From assembly GCA_016713505.1 (NCBI GenBank), contig JADJPA010000001.1, positions 1,240,001 to 1,304,000 of the forward strand: DNA of 64,000 bases, given 5' to 3'. A model generated the notes under the pieces. The model was not told where the DNA came from and ran no database searches. It saw nothing but the letters and a program-made list of their open reading frames with translations. The position numbers and the translations under genes were made by a program. Of this stretch, positions 15,622 to 25,039 are shown in pieces; the first letter of the stretch is position 1; each line of letters opens with the position of its first letter. This stretch comes from Candidatus Competibacteraceae bacterium (GTDB lineage: Bacteria; Pseudomonadota; Gammaproteobacteria; Competibacterales; Competibacteraceae).

Positions 15622-16650
15622 ATGAGCTACGACCTGTTTCGCCAAGGATTGAACGCCCCGATCTGCCTGACCTGGGAGATCACCTACGCCTGCAACCTGC
15701 GCTGCGTCCATTGCCTGTCCTCATCGGGGCATCGCCGTCCCGACGAGTTGAGCACCGTTGAAGCCAAGCGGCTGATCGACGAATGGGCCGAAATGAAGGT
15801 GTTCTACATCAACGTCGGCGGCGGCGAGCCGATGAGTCGCAAGGATTTCTTCGAGCTGATGGATTACGCCCTAGCGCGCGGCATCGGCGTCAAATTCAGC
15901 ACCAACGGCTCCCTGATCGACGAGAAAGCGGCGGCCTGGATCGCCGAGCGGGATTATCTGGACGTGCAGATCAGCATCGATGGCGCGACCGCCGAGACCA
16001 ACGACCCGGTGCGCGGCGATGGCTCGTTCCTGCGCGCCTCGAACGCCATGACGCTGCTGGCGCGGCAGCAGTTCCCTTTCAAGATCAACGCCACCGTCAC
16101 CCGCCACAACTATCCGCAACTCGACGATTTGTACGCCCTGGCCCAACAGCACAGGGCCGAGTTGCGGCTGACCCGGCTGCGGCCCACCGGTCGCGGCGCG
16201 GATGTTTGGCGCGACTTGCGCCCGACCCACGAGCAGAATCGCGGACTGTACCAGTGGCTTTTGAACCATCGGGACGTGCTGACCGGCGATTCGTTCTTTC
16301 ACCTTTCGGCCTACGGCCAGCCGCTGGAAGGACTGAATCTGTGCGGGGCCGGACGCATCGTCTGCTGCGTCGATCCCGTCGGCGAGGTTTACGCCTGTCC
16401 GTTCCTGCTGGCCCCGGAATTTTCCGCCGGCAACGTGCGCCAACCGGGCGGCTTCACCGACATCTGGCGCGGTTCCAAGCTGTTCGCCCACCTGCGCGGC
16501 TGGCAAGTCGGCGGCGGCTGCCAGCACTGCAACGCCTACAGCCTCTGTCACGGCGGCTGCATCGCGGCCAAGCATTTCACCGGTCAATCGCCAGACGCGC
16601 CCGATCCCGATTGCATCTATCAACCCGCCGATCAACCGGCGACGGCTTGA
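15622..16650 (+). CDS. mftC: Mycofactocin radical SAM maturase
   Basis: 342 aa. The radical SAM [4Fe-4S] motif is C24-x3-C28-x2-C31 (TYACNLRCVHC). GGGEP follows near residue 67. The C-terminal SPASM region supplies further cysteines (LCGAG, CC, YACPF, GGGCQHC, LCHGGC). MftC acts on the C-terminal Val-Tyr of MftA: oxidative decarboxylation of Tyr and then formation of a lactam ring. The presence of MftA ending in GVY and MftB in the same cluster makes the assignment secure. Confidence 0.93.
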   Translation: MSYDLFRQGLNAPICLTWEITYACNLRCVHCLSSSGHRRPDELSTVEAKRLIDEWAEMKVFYINVGGGEPMSRKDFFELMDYALARGIGVKFSTNGSLIDEKAAAWIAERDYLDVQISIDGATAETNDPVRGDGSFLRASNAMTLLARQQFPFKINATVTRHNYPQLDDLYALAQQHRAELRLTRLRPTGRGADVWRDLRPTHEQNRGLYQWLLNHRDVLTGDSFFHLSAYGQPLEGLNLCGAGRIVCCVDPVGEVYACPFLLAPEFSAGNVRQPGGFTDIWRGSKLFAHLRGWQVGGGCQHCNAYSLCHGGCIAAKHFTGQSPDAPDPDCIYQPADQPATA

Positions 16651-16660
16651 GAGGGCCGCC

Positions 16661-18637
16661 ATGAAACCGCCGTCCGAGACCCGTTTCGATGCGTTGTTCG
16701 CGCCGCTGGCGCTGGGGCGCAAAACCGCGCCCAACCGCTTCGTGTTCGCGGCCCATCAAACCAATTTCGCCACGCACAACCGGCTGACCGAGCGTCACGC
16801 CGCCTACTACGCGGCGCGGGCGGCGGGCGGCGCGGGCTTGATCGTGCTGGAAGGCAGCATCGTCCATCCCTCGGATTGGCCCTACGAATACGCCGTGTTC
16901 GGTTACGAACCCGCCGTGGTGGACGGCTATCGACTCGCGGCGGAGGCCATCCACCGCCACGGCGCGCTGGCGCTGGCCCAGTTGACCCACAGCGGAATGC
17001 AGGGCACCAGCCACTACTCGCAACGGCCGCTGTGGGGGCCGTCGCCGGTGCCGGAAGTCAACAGCCGCGAACTGCCGCAAGCGATGGAGCTGGAGGACAT
17101 CGCCGCCGTGGTCGAAGGCTTCCGCCAAGCGGCCCGTTACGCCCTCGACGGTGGACTCGACGGGGTCGAACTCAACGCCGGCCAAGACAGCCTGATCCGC
17201 CAATTTCTCTCCGGGCTGACCAACCAGCGCGGCGACGAGTACGGCGGCACGCCGGACAACCGCTTGCGCTTCGCCCGCCAAGTCATTCAAGCGGTGCGCG
17301 AGGAAGCGGGTCGAGAGGCCGTCGTCGGCTTGCGCTTGGCCGGCGACGAGCACGCGCCTTGGGCCGGGATCAAACCGGAGGATGCGGTCGAGATCGCTGG
17401 CTCGCTGGCGGCCGACGGTCTGCTGGATTTCATCAGCGTCACCAGCGGCGGCATTTACACCGGCCACCTCACCCGCCCCGGCCTGTATCAGCCGCCCGGC
17501 TTCGCCGTCCCCCTGGCGGCCGGCATCAAGGCGGCGGTCGCGCTGCCGGTGTTCGCGCAAGGCAGCATCGTCGATCCGGCGATGGCCTTGGAGATCGTGA
17601 CCGAAAACAAAGCCGACGCGGTGGAGATGACCCGCGCCCTGATCGCCGAACCCGAACTGCCGGCCAAACTGCGCCGGGGCAATCTCGACGACATCCGACC
17701 CTGCCTGCTCGCCAATCAGGACAACATCATCGGACTGGTGCAGAACCCGCGCCTCAGTTGCGCCAACAATCCCGCCGCCGGCTATGAGAACGACGCCGAA
17801 TTCGCGCCGCTAACCCCCGCCCGCAACCCGCATCGGGTGCTGGTCGCGGGCGGCGGGCCGGCCGGGCTGGAAGCGGCGCGGGTCGCCGCCCTGCGCGGCC
17901 ATCGCGTCACCCTCTACGAGCGCGGCCAACGCCTCGGCGGCGCGCTCCGGTTAGCGGCGATGGCTCCCGGTCGCGAGCGCTTGGGGCTGGCGGTCGATTG
18001 GCTGGAAACCCAAATTCGCAAGCTGGACGTGTCGGTGCGCTTCGGCGTCGAGGTCACCGAAGCGCTGGCGCGGCAAGAGCAGCCGGAGGTGGTGATCGTG
18101 GCGGTCGGCAGCCGACCCGGCCGGCAAGCCGGGGTCTCCTTCGCCGAGGACGCGCCGGTGGCGACGCCGCGCCAAGTATTGAGCGGCGACGTGCCGGCCG
18201 CCTCCGGCCGGGCGGTGGTGCTCGACACCTTGGGCGATCCGGTCGGCATGGCCGCGGCCGAATGGCTGAACCAACGCGGCTGGCAAGTGGAGGTGGTCAC
18301 CGGCGATATGTTCGTCGGCCAGCGGCTGACCGCCTCCTTGGAGCTAACCGCCTGGAACCAGCGCGCCGCCGCTCGCGGCGTCGCGTTGCGCCCGCAGTTT
18401 GAAGTCCTGGAAGTCACCGCCCGGAGCGTGATCGGCGTCGACCGTTTCGACCGCCAGGAAATCCGCCTCGACGATATCGATCTGGTGGTGGATGTCGCGC
18501 CGGAGGTCCCGGATGAAGCCTTGTATTTCGCCCTCAAGGCCAGCGGCGCGCGGGTGATCCGGGCCGGCGACTGCGTGGCCCCGCGCTATCTCGCCCAAGC
18601 GCTCTTGGAAGGCTACCGCGCCGGTCGGGAGATTTGA
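16661..18637 (+). CDS. Mycofactocin-associated FadH/OYE-type flavoprotein 1
   Basis: 658 aa, same build as 2,4-dienoyl-CoA reductase: an N-terminal FMN (old yellow enzyme) barrel (residues ~1-375) and a C-terminal FAD/NAD(P) domain with AGGGPAGLEAA near residue 396. In the linker where relatives bind a [4Fe-4S] cluster by four cysteines, only C348 and C367 remain; the expected second and third positions are A351 and N355. It may therefore lack the cluster. A pair of such proteins is known from mycofactocin loci; their substrate is unknown. It starts 10 bp after mftC. Confidence 0.85.
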   Translation: MKPPSETRFDALFAPLALGRKTAPNRFVFAAHQTNFATHNRLTERHAAYYAARAAGGAGLIVLEGSIVHPSDWPYEYAVFGYEPAVVDGYRLAAEAIHRHGALALAQLTHSGMQGTSHYSQRPLWGPSPVPEVNSRELPQAMELEDIAAVVEGFRQAARYALDGGLDGVELNAGQDSLIRQFLSGLTNQRGDEYGGTPDNRLRFARQVIQAVREEAGREAVVGLRLAGDEHAPWAGIKPEDAVEIAGSLAADGLLDFISVTSGGIYTGHLTRPGLYQPPGFAVPLAAGIKAAVALPVFAQGSIVDPAMALEIVTENKADAVEMTRALIAEPELPAKLRRGNLDDIRPCLLANQDNIIGLVQNPRLSCANNPAAGYENDAEFAPLTPARNPHRVLVAGGGPAGLEAARVAALRGHRVTLYERGQRLGGALRLAAMAPGRERLGLAVDWLETQIRKLDVSVRFGVEVTEALARQEQPEVVIVAVGSRPGRQAGVSFAEDAPVATPRQVLSGDVPAASGRAVVLDTLGDPVGMAAAEWLNQRGWQVEVVTGDMFVGQRLTASLELTAWNQRAAARGVALRPQFEVLEVTARSVIGVDRFDRQEIRLDDIDLVVDVAPEVPDEALYFALKASGARVIRAGDCVAPRYLAQALLEGYRAGREI

Positions 18638-18638
18638 C

Positions 18639-20672
18639 ATGAGCCAACGACCCCGCCTGCTGTTTACCCCGATGAAGATCGGGAGCATCACGGTCAAGAA
18701 CCGGATCGTGTTTTCGGCCCATCTGACCAATTACGCCGAGGATTTCATGCCGAGCGAGCGGCACCTGTTCTATTACCGGGAACGGGCGCGCGGCGGCACC
18801 GGGCTGATCATCACCGAGGAACAATCCACCCATCCGACCGATCACCCTTACGAAAAATTGATTCACGCCTTCCACCGCCGGGTGATCCCCCACTACCGCA
18901 AGATCACGGCGGCGGTGCACGCCGAGGGCACGCCGATCCTGGCCCAGATCAACCACAACGGCGGCCAGGGCAGCGGCATGTTCACCCGACTGCCGGCCTG
19001 GGCGCCCTCGGCGCTGGCCGATCCGCTGTTTCGGGAGGTAGCCAAGGCGGTCGAACCCGAAGACCTGCTCGAAATAATCCAAGGTTACGCGCGGGTCGCC
19101 GCCTACACCCGCGAGGGCGGTTTCGACGGGGTGGAACTGCAATGCTCCCACTCCTCCATCGTCCGCCAGTTTTTGTCGCGCAACACCAACCACCGCGCCG
19201 ACCAGTACGGCGGCAGCCTGGAGAACCGCGCCCGGCTGCTGCGCGAAATCATCGCCGCCATCCGCAACGAGGTCGGCCGCGATTACGTCATCAGCGTGCG
19301 GCTGTGCGGCGACGAATTAATCCGCGACGGCATCACCCTGGATGAAGCGGTGGCCGTGGCGCGGCTGCTGGAACACGACGGCCAGATCGATCTGATCAAC
19401 ACCAGCATCGGCACCGCCACCCAAACCCTGTACATGATCGAGGCGTCGATGCGGGTTCGCCCCGATTACGCCCTGTTCATTCCCTCGGCCCTGCGCAAGG
19501 CGGTGCGCCTGCCGGTGATCGGGGTCGGCCGGATCAAGGACCCGATTCAGGCCGAGCGAATCTTGAACGAAGGCCACGCCGATCTGGTCGGCATCGTGCG
19601 CGGTCAGATCGCCGATCCCGAATTCGCCCGCAAGGCGCGCGAAAATCGGGTCGACGATATTCGTCTTTGCTTGTCCTGCAATCAGGAATGCGTCGGCCGG
19701 ATGGGCCTCAACCGCTGGATGGGCTGCATCGAAACCCCGGCCACCGGTCAGGAGAAGAAGTACGGAGCCGGCACCTTGCAGCGGGTCGAAACCCCGAAGC
19801 GGGTGACGGTGGTCGGCGGTGGGCCGGCCGGACTCAAGGCCGCCGCCGTGGCCGCCCGGCGCGGCCATCGCGTCACCCTGCTAGAAAAGGAATCCCGGTT
19901 GGGCGGCCAGGTGGTGTGGGCGGTGCGGGTCGCCAACCGGGCCGAGTTCGGCGACATCGTGCGCAACCTGCTGCGCGAAGTCGAGCAACTGGGCGTCGAG
20001 GTCAAGACCGGCGTCGTCGCCACGGCGGAGTCGGTGCTAGCCGACAAGCCGGAAGCGGTGATCGTGGCCACCGGCTCGATCGCCCACCGCGCCGCGATCC
20101 CCGGCGGCGACGGCCCCGGCGTCGCCGATGTGGTCGATATTCTCTCCGGCCGGATCAAACCCGGCCGCCGGGTGCTGATCGTGGACCGGCTGGGCTTTCA
20201 CGAAGCCACCAGTGTCGCCGAAGTTTTGGCGGAACAGGGTTGCGAGGTGGAGGTAGTGACCCCGACCTTGTACGTCGGTCAGGATTTGGGCGTCACCCTC
20301 GATCTCGAAAACTGGTACCGCCAAGCCCGGCGCTTGGGCATCCGCTGCACCCCGAACCACTCGGTGTTGAGCATCGACAACGGCGCGGTCACCGCTCTTC
20401 ACAACTACAGCGGTCAAATGGTGACCTTTCCCCCGGTGGATACGGTGGTGCTGGCCATCCACCGTCAAGCCGACGACAGCCTCTACCACCAGTTGAAGGC
20501 CGAGCGCGCCCGCGCCGAAAGCTTGCTGCTGCAAGTGCGTGAGGTGGATGAGGAGATGTATCAAACGCTCAAGAGCCGAGTTCCCGCCCTCTACCGCATC
20601 GGCGATTGCGTGGCCCCGCGCCGGGCGCACGCCGCGATCATCGAGGGCGAACGCATCGGGAGGGCCGTTTAA
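18639..20672 (+). CDS. Mycofactocin-associated FadH/OYE-type flavoprotein 2
   Basis: 677 aa, paralogue of the preceding protein. The FMN barrel contains HNGGQGSGMF and an NTNHRADQYGG segment. The [4Fe-4S] cysteines are complete here: C344, C347, C351 and C363. The FAD domain begins with VGGGPAGLKAA near residue 390. It begins one base after the previous stop, and its own stop is directly followed by the fixB start (TAAATG). A role in reoxidising mycofactocin or handling electrons from ETF is possible; the substrate is unknown. Confidence 0.87.
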   Translation: MSQRPRLLFTPMKIGSITVKNRIVFSAHLTNYAEDFMPSERHLFYYRERARGGTGLIITEEQSTHPTDHPYEKLIHAFHRRVIPHYRKITAAVHAEGTPILAQINHNGGQGSGMFTRLPAWAPSALADPLFREVAKAVEPEDLLEIIQGYARVAAYTREGGFDGVELQCSHSSIVRQFLSRNTNHRADQYGGSLENRARLLREIIAAIRNEVGRDYVISVRLCGDELIRDGITLDEAVAVARLLEHDGQIDLINTSIGTATQTLYMIEASMRVRPDYALFIPSALRKAVRLPVIGVGRIKDPIQAERILNEGHADLVGIVRGQIADPEFARKARENRVDDIRLCLSCNQECVGRMGLNRWMGCIETPATGQEKKYGAGTLQRVETPKRVTVVGGGPAGLKAAAVAARRGHRVTLLEKESRLGGQVVWAVRVANRAEFGDIVRNLLREVEQLGVEVKTGVVATAESVLADKPEAVIVATGSIAHRAAIPGGDGPGVADVVDILSGRIKPGRRVLIVDRLGFHEATSVAEVLAEQGCEVEVVTPTLYVGQDLGVTLDLENWYRQARRLGIRCTPNHSVLSIDNGAVTALHNYSGQMVTFPPVDTVVLAIHRQADDSLYHQLKAERARAESLLLQVREVDEEMYQTLKSRVPALYRIGDCVAPRRAHAAIIEGERIGRAV

Positions 20673-21755
20673 ATGGATAAGTTCTTGGCGGTGATCGTCG
20701 AAACCCTCGACGGCGCGCTGACGCCCGCCAGCCTGGAATGCGTGGAGGAAGGCCGCGAGGTCGCCGACCGCTTGGGCGTTCGGGTGCGGGCGATCCTCTG
20801 CGACCGCGAATCCAGCCCGCTGGCGGACGTCTTGGCCGCCCACGGCGCCGATGCGGTGACCCTGGTCGACCATCCGGCGCTGGCGCAATTCAGCGCCGAC
20901 GGTTGGTTGCAGGCGCTCGCGCCGGTGTTGCGCGCCCTGCATCCGGCGCTGCTGCTGGCTCCGGACAGCGGCCAGGCGCGGGCTTGGCTGCCGCGGCTGG
21001 CGGCGCGCTGGCGCTTGCCGCTGGTCGGCTGTTGCCTGCGGCTCGGCATCGTCGGCGACGGCTATCCAGAGATCGTGCGCGCCACCCACGGCGGCGCGTG
21101 TCAGGAACGCTTGGTCTGGCCTTACGCCACCTTGGTTTGCGCCCTGCTCACCCCCGGCGCGCGCGGCGTCAACCCGCCCCGGCGCGGCCGTTCGGCCGAG
21201 GTGACCGTCTTGCGCCCGACGCTCGACCCCGACGCCTTCCGCGACCGCACCGCGCGGGTGTTGCCGGCCGATCCGCGCACGGTGGATCTGAGCGAGGCCG
21301 AGCGGATCGTCTCCGGCGGCTTCGGCGCGGGCGGGCCGGAAGGCATGACGCTGCTCAAGCGCTTGGCCGACGTGGTGGGCGCGGCGCTGGGCGGCACCCG
21401 CGTGGCGGCGGATCGCGGTTGGCTCGCCAACGACCGCTTCATCGGCTCCACCGGCAAGATCGTCGCCCCCAAGCTGTACATGGCCTTCGGGGTGTCGGGC
21501 GCGGGCCAGCATCTGGCCGGCATCACCGACAGCGATTGCATCGTCGCCGTCAACAACGACCGCACCGCGCCGATTTTGAAGCGCGCCGATCTGGCCGTGG
21601 TCGGCGACCTGCATCAGATTCTGCCGATCCTGCTCGACAAGCTGGAGGCGCTGGCGGCCGCCGGCGGCACGAGCGCCGCGCCGGTCTCGGCCGCCTCGGC
21701 CGTCCGGGCGGACGCCGCCGATCCGATTCCACGCTACCAGGAGGCGTCACGATGA
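20673..21755 (+). CDS. fixB: Electron transfer flavoprotein alpha subunit, FixB type
   Basis: 360 aa. The C-terminal FAD-binding domain is clear: GGFGAGGPEGM, then VAADRGWL, GSTGKIVAPKLY and FGVSGAGQHLAG, and VVGDLHQILP at the end. With FixA (23391-24266) it makes the ETF heterodimer. The stop overlaps the fixC start (ATGA). The order here, fixB-fixC-fixX-fixA, is shuffled relative to the classical fixABCX. Its place among mycofactocin genes indicates a service role for that pathway, not for nitrogen fixation or carnitine. Confidence 0.88.
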   Translation: MDKFLAVIVETLDGALTPASLECVEEGREVADRLGVRVRAILCDRESSPLADVLAAHGADAVTLVDHPALAQFSADGWLQALAPVLRALHPALLLAPDSGQARAWLPRLAARWRLPLVGCCLRLGIVGDGYPEIVRATHGGACQERLVWPYATLVCALLTPGARGVNPPRRGRSAEVTVLRPTLDPDAFRDRTARVLPADPRTVDLSEAERIVSGGFGAGGPEGMTLLKRLADVVGAALGGTRVAADRGWLANDRFIGSTGKIVAPKLYMAFGVSGAGQHLAGITDSDCIVAVNNDRTAPILKRADLAVVGDLHQILPILLDKLEALAAAGGTSAAPVSAASAVRADAADPIPRYQEASR

Positions 21756-23083
21756 ACGCGCCCGCCGTCCGCGAATCCTTCGATGTCATCGTGGTCGGCG
21801 CGGGGCCGGCCGGCAGCACCGCCGCCCTGCTCTGCGCCCGCGCCGGATTGCAGGTGCTGTTGCTGGAGCGCGGCGAATACCCCGGCGCGAAAAACGTGTC
21901 GGGCGCGGCGTTTTACGGCAGCGCCATCCTCAACGAACTGATTCCCAACTGGTGGGAGCAAGCCCCAGTCGAGCGCTACATTTGCCGGCGCGACATCGCC
22001 TTCATGTCGCCGACCACCAGCGTCGCCCTCGACTTTCACTGCGCCGGCGAAGGCTACACCACCCCGCCCTACAACGGCTTCATCGTGCTGCGGCCGCGCT
22101 TCGACCGCTGGCTGGCCGCTCAAGCCGAAGCGGCCGGCGCGTTTGTGCTGACCTCGACCGTGGTGGATGACGTGCTGCGCGACGACCGGGGCCGGGTAGT
22201 CGGGGTGCGGGTGCGCCGCGAGCAGGGCGAGATCCACGGCAAGGTGGTGATCGCCTGCGACGGCGTTAATTCCTTCCTGGCCAAGAAAGTCGGCTTGCAA
22301 CGCGAGTTTCACGCCCACGAATTGTCCCTGGGCGTCAAGGAGGTGTTGGGCTTGGACGCCGCAATCATCGAGGATCGTTTCCGCCTGTCCGGCGACGAGG
22401 GCATCGCCTACGAATACCTGGGCGCGATCACCGAGGACGTGCACGGCGGCGCGTTTCTGTACACCAACCGGGATTCGCTATCGCTGGGCGTGATCGGCCA
22501 GGTCTCGTCGCTGGTGGAGCGGCGCAAGCGGCCCTACGAACTGCTGGAGCGGTTCAAGGCCCATCCGGCGGTCGCGCCGCTGGTGCGCGGGGCCAAGCTG
22601 CGGGAGTATTCGGCCCATTTGATCCCGGAAAGCGGTTGGACCATGAAACCGACGCTCTACACCGACGGCATGTTGGTGGCCGGCGACGCCGCCGGATTCT
22701 GTCTGGCCGCCGGGCTGTATCTGGAGGGGATGAACTACGCCATGCAATCGGGCTTGGCGGCGGCCGAGACCGCGATTGACGCCTGCCGCCAGAACCGCTT
22801 TTCCGCCCGCGCATTGGGCGCGTATCGGAAAAATCTCAAGCGGCGCAACGTCTCCACCGATTTCCGGGCCTACCGCCACGCGCCGGCCTTCGTCAACAGC
22901 GCCCGCCTGCAAAACCTCTATCCGGAAGTCGTCGCCAGCGGCATGGAGCAACTGTTCCGGGTGGACGGCAATCCCAAGCGCAAAATCCTGCCGCTCGCGC
23001 GCCAGATGATCCGGCAGTACCAGATCAAACCGAGCGACATGCTGCGCGATGGCTACCAGATGATGAGGGCCTACCTATGGTGA
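21752..23083 (+). CDS. fixC: FixC-type ETF:quinone oxidoreductase flavoprotein
   Basis: 443 aa. The N-terminal FAD motif is VVGAGPAGSTAA (residues ~12-23), followed by LLERGEYPGAKN and, near residue 300, the second FAD contact LVAGDAAGF. This is the geranylgeranyl-reductase-like FixC fold related to ETF-ubiquinone oxidoreductase. It would take electrons from the FixAB ETF and, with the FixX ferredoxin, pass them to quinone. It overlaps both fixB (4 bp) and fixX (7 bp). Confidence 0.9.
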   Translation: MNAPAVRESFDVIVVGAGPAGSTAALLCARAGLQVLLLERGEYPGAKNVSGAAFYGSAILNELIPNWWEQAPVERYICRRDIAFMSPTTSVALDFHCAGEGYTTPPYNGFIVLRPRFDRWLAAQAEAAGAFVLTSTVVDDVLRDDRGRVVGVRVRREQGEIHGKVVIACDGVNSFLAKKVGLQREFHAHELSLGVKEVLGLDAAIIEDRFRLSGDEGIAYEYLGAITEDVHGGAFLYTNRDSLSLGVIGQVSSLVERRKRPYELLERFKAHPAVAPLVRGAKLREYSAHLIPESGWTMKPTLYTDGMLVAGDAAGFCLAAGLYLEGMNYAMQSGLAAAETAIDACRQNRFSARALGAYRKNLKRRNVSTDFRAYRHAPAFVNSARLQNLYPEVVASGMEQLFRVDGNPKRKILPLARQMIRQYQIKPSDMLRDGYQMMRAYLW

Positions 23084-23367
23084 TGACCACCCATGAGGAG
23101 AAGATGCGCACGGTGCGCTTCCGGGTGGCGGCGACCCCGCACATCGTGGTCGATTCCGAGGTCTGCCGCGACAGCGGCTGCTCGCTGCGCGCCTGCGTTT
23201 ACGTCTGTCCCGCCAATCTGTTCGTGCCGTTGGACGACGGCGGCATTTTGTTCAATTACGAACAATGCTTCGAGTGTGGCACCTGCTATATCGCCTGCAA
23301 CCAAGAGGGCGCGATCCGCTGGTCCTACCCGGACGGCGGCTACGGCGTCACCTTCCGCGAATCCTGA
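23077..23367 (+). CDS. fixX: FixX-type ferredoxin
   Basis: 96 aa. Cysteines lie in CRDSGCSLRACVYVCP and in QCFECGTCYIACN, giving the pattern of FixX/ETF-QO iron-sulfur domains, followed by the RWSYPDGGYGV C-terminus typical of FixX. It complements FixC, which lacks the iron-sulfur domain of the single-chain ETF-QO. The start at 23077 lies inside the end of fixC; a second ATG at 23083 is also possible. Confidence 0.9.
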   Translation: MVMTTHEEKMRTVRFRVAATPHIVVDSEVCRDSGCSLRACVYVCPANLFVPLDDGGILFNYEQCFECGTCYIACNQEGAIRWSYPDGGYGVTFRES

Positions 23368-23390
23368 ACGCCCGCGCGAGAGCCGCCGCC

Positions 23391-24266
23391 ATGCACATCG
23401 CCGTTTGCCTCAAATACGTTCCCGACCCCAGCACGGTCGAGGTGGACCCGCTGACCGGCCTGATCGCCGAGGATCGCGTGCTATACATGCTCAATCCCGC
23501 CGACGAAAGCGCGCTGGAACTAGCGTTGCAACTGCGGCCGGCGGGCGGCCAGGTGAGCGCGCTCAGCGTCGGCCCGCAAGACGCTGACGCGCTGTTGCGG
23601 GAGGCGCTGGCGGCGGGCGTGGACCGCGCCGCGCGCATCTGGGACGACGCCCTCGGCCCGCTCAAGCCGGCGCTGACCAGCATCCTGCTGGCGGCGGCGC
23701 TGCGGGCGGGCGGTTTGCCGGATCTGGTGCTGTGCGGCGGACACAGCGCGGATCGCGGCTCCGGCACCGTGCCCGCCCTGCTGGCCGAGCAATTGGACTG
23801 GCCGGCGCTGACCGACGTGACGCAGTTCGAACTCGACGGCGACCGGGCGCGCATCCAGCGGCGGCTGGCGCGCGGGGCGCGGGCCGAAAGCGAACTGCGC
23901 TTGCCGGCGGTGTTGGGTTTGGATTTGGACCGGCTGCGCTTGCGTCAGGCCAGCTTGCCCAAGCTGATGCAGGCCAAGCACGCCTCGATCCCGCAATATG
24001 ATTTGGACGCGCTGGATTTAGCCCCGCAGGACTTGCATTTCCCGGCGATGACCTTGCATGAGGTCATGCCGCCGCGCCCGCGCGCGCGGGTGCTGTTCAC
24101 CCCCGATTCGACCGCGCCGCCTCACGAACGGGTCGAGCAAATTCTCTCGGCCGGCGTGGCCGGTAAGGCGGGAAAGCTGGTGGAAGGCGGCACACCGGAG
24201 GAGCAGGCCGACGCCATCATCGATTTCCTACGCCAGCGCGGATTTTTGGAACGCTTGGCCTCATGA
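23391..24266 (+). CDS. fixA: Electron transfer flavoprotein beta subunit, FixA type
   Basis: 291 aa. The N-terminal CLKYVPDPSTV and the LNPADESALELAL segment are typical ETF beta features, and CGGHSADRGSGTVPALLA is the nucleotide-binding region near residue 118. It lies 23 bp after fixX and overlaps mftE by 4 bp (ATGA), so the ETF and mycofactocin biosynthesis genes are translationally coupled. Whether this ETF bifurcates electrons cannot be told from sequence reading alone. Confidence 0.88.
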   Translation: MHIAVCLKYVPDPSTVEVDPLTGLIAEDRVLYMLNPADESALELALQLRPAGGQVSALSVGPQDADALLREALAAGVDRAARIWDDALGPLKPALTSILLAAALRAGGLPDLVLCGGHSADRGSGTVPALLAEQLDWPALTDVTQFELDGDRARIQRRLARGARAESELRLPAVLGLDLDRLRLRQASLPKLMQAKHASIPQYDLDALDLAPQDLHFPAMTLHEVMPPRPRARVLFTPDSTAPPHERVEQILSAGVAGKAGKLVEGGTPEEQADAIIDFLRQRGFLERLAS

Positions 24267-25039
24267 AGCCGCTGGCCGAACTGACTTGGCCGCAGGTCGC
24301 TCGCGCGGTGGCCGAAGGCGCGACCACGGTGATTTTGCCGCTGGGGGCCACCGAGCAGCACGGCCCGCACCTGCCGCTCGGCACGGACACGCTGCGCGCC
24401 GAAGCCTTGGCCGCGCGCTTGGCCGAACGCTTGCCGGCGCTGGTCGCCCCCGTGTTGCCGGTCGGCTGTTCCGACGAGCACGGCGGGTTCGCCGGTTTGC
24501 TGAGCTTGGAGGCGGAAACCCTGGCGGCGGTGATCGTGGATTGCGCCCGGCGCATGGTGGGTTGGGGCGCGCAACGCTTGGTGGTGCTGTCGGCCCACGG
24601 CGGCAACGGCCGGGCGCTGGCGCTGGCCGAGTCCCGACTGCGGCGGGAGTTGCCGGCGTTGGCGGTGTGGATTCCCGACGCTGGAACGCTGTGCGGCCTC
24701 GCCGTGCGCGAGGTCGCGGCGGCGGACGGCATTGCGATTGAGGCCGTCGGCCTGCACGCGGGCGAAGGCGAGACTTCGGAGCTGTTGCATTTGGCTCCGT
24801 CCCTGGTGCGCATGGATCGGGCGATTCCCGGTTATACCGGCGATATGGACGAAGGTTTGACGCGCTTGGTGGCGGCGGGAACGCGGATGCTGAACGCCGA
24901 CGGGGTGGTCGGCGATCCGCGCGCGGCGGACGCCGGGCGCGGCGGCCGCTATCTGGCGGCGCAAACCGCCTGTTATGAGGCCGCGCTAGCCGCACTGTTG
25001 ACGGCTGAGGCGAGCGCGGTCGGGAGCGACGGCGCATGA
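24263..25039 (+). CDS. mftE: Mycofactocin precursor peptidase (creatininase family)
   Basis: 258 aa creatinine amidohydrolase-family metalloprotein. Metal ligands are visible as E31 and H33 in GATEQHGPHLPLGTD, D42, H112 in SAHGGNG and the glutamate in HAGEGETS. MftE releases the modified Val-Tyr dipeptide from MftA. It overlaps fixA upstream and mftF downstream, both by ATGA junctions. Confidence 0.92.
   Translation: MKPLAELTWPQVARAVAEGATTVILPLGATEQHGPHLPLGTDTLRAEALAARLAERLPALVAPVLPVGCSDEHGGFAGLLSLEAETLAAVIVDCARRMVGWGAQRLVVLSAHGGNGRALALAESRLRRELPALAVWIPDAGTLCGLAVREVAAADGIAIEAVGLHAGEGETSELLHLAPSLVRMDRAIPGYTGDMDEGLTRLVAAGTRMLNADGVVGDPRAADAGRGGRYLAAQTACYEAALAALLTAEASAVGSDGA

Noticed and set aside
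20037..21614. 525-codon minus-strand frame
   Set aside because: Antisense to OYE2 and fixB, which are clear genes; no recognisable domain.
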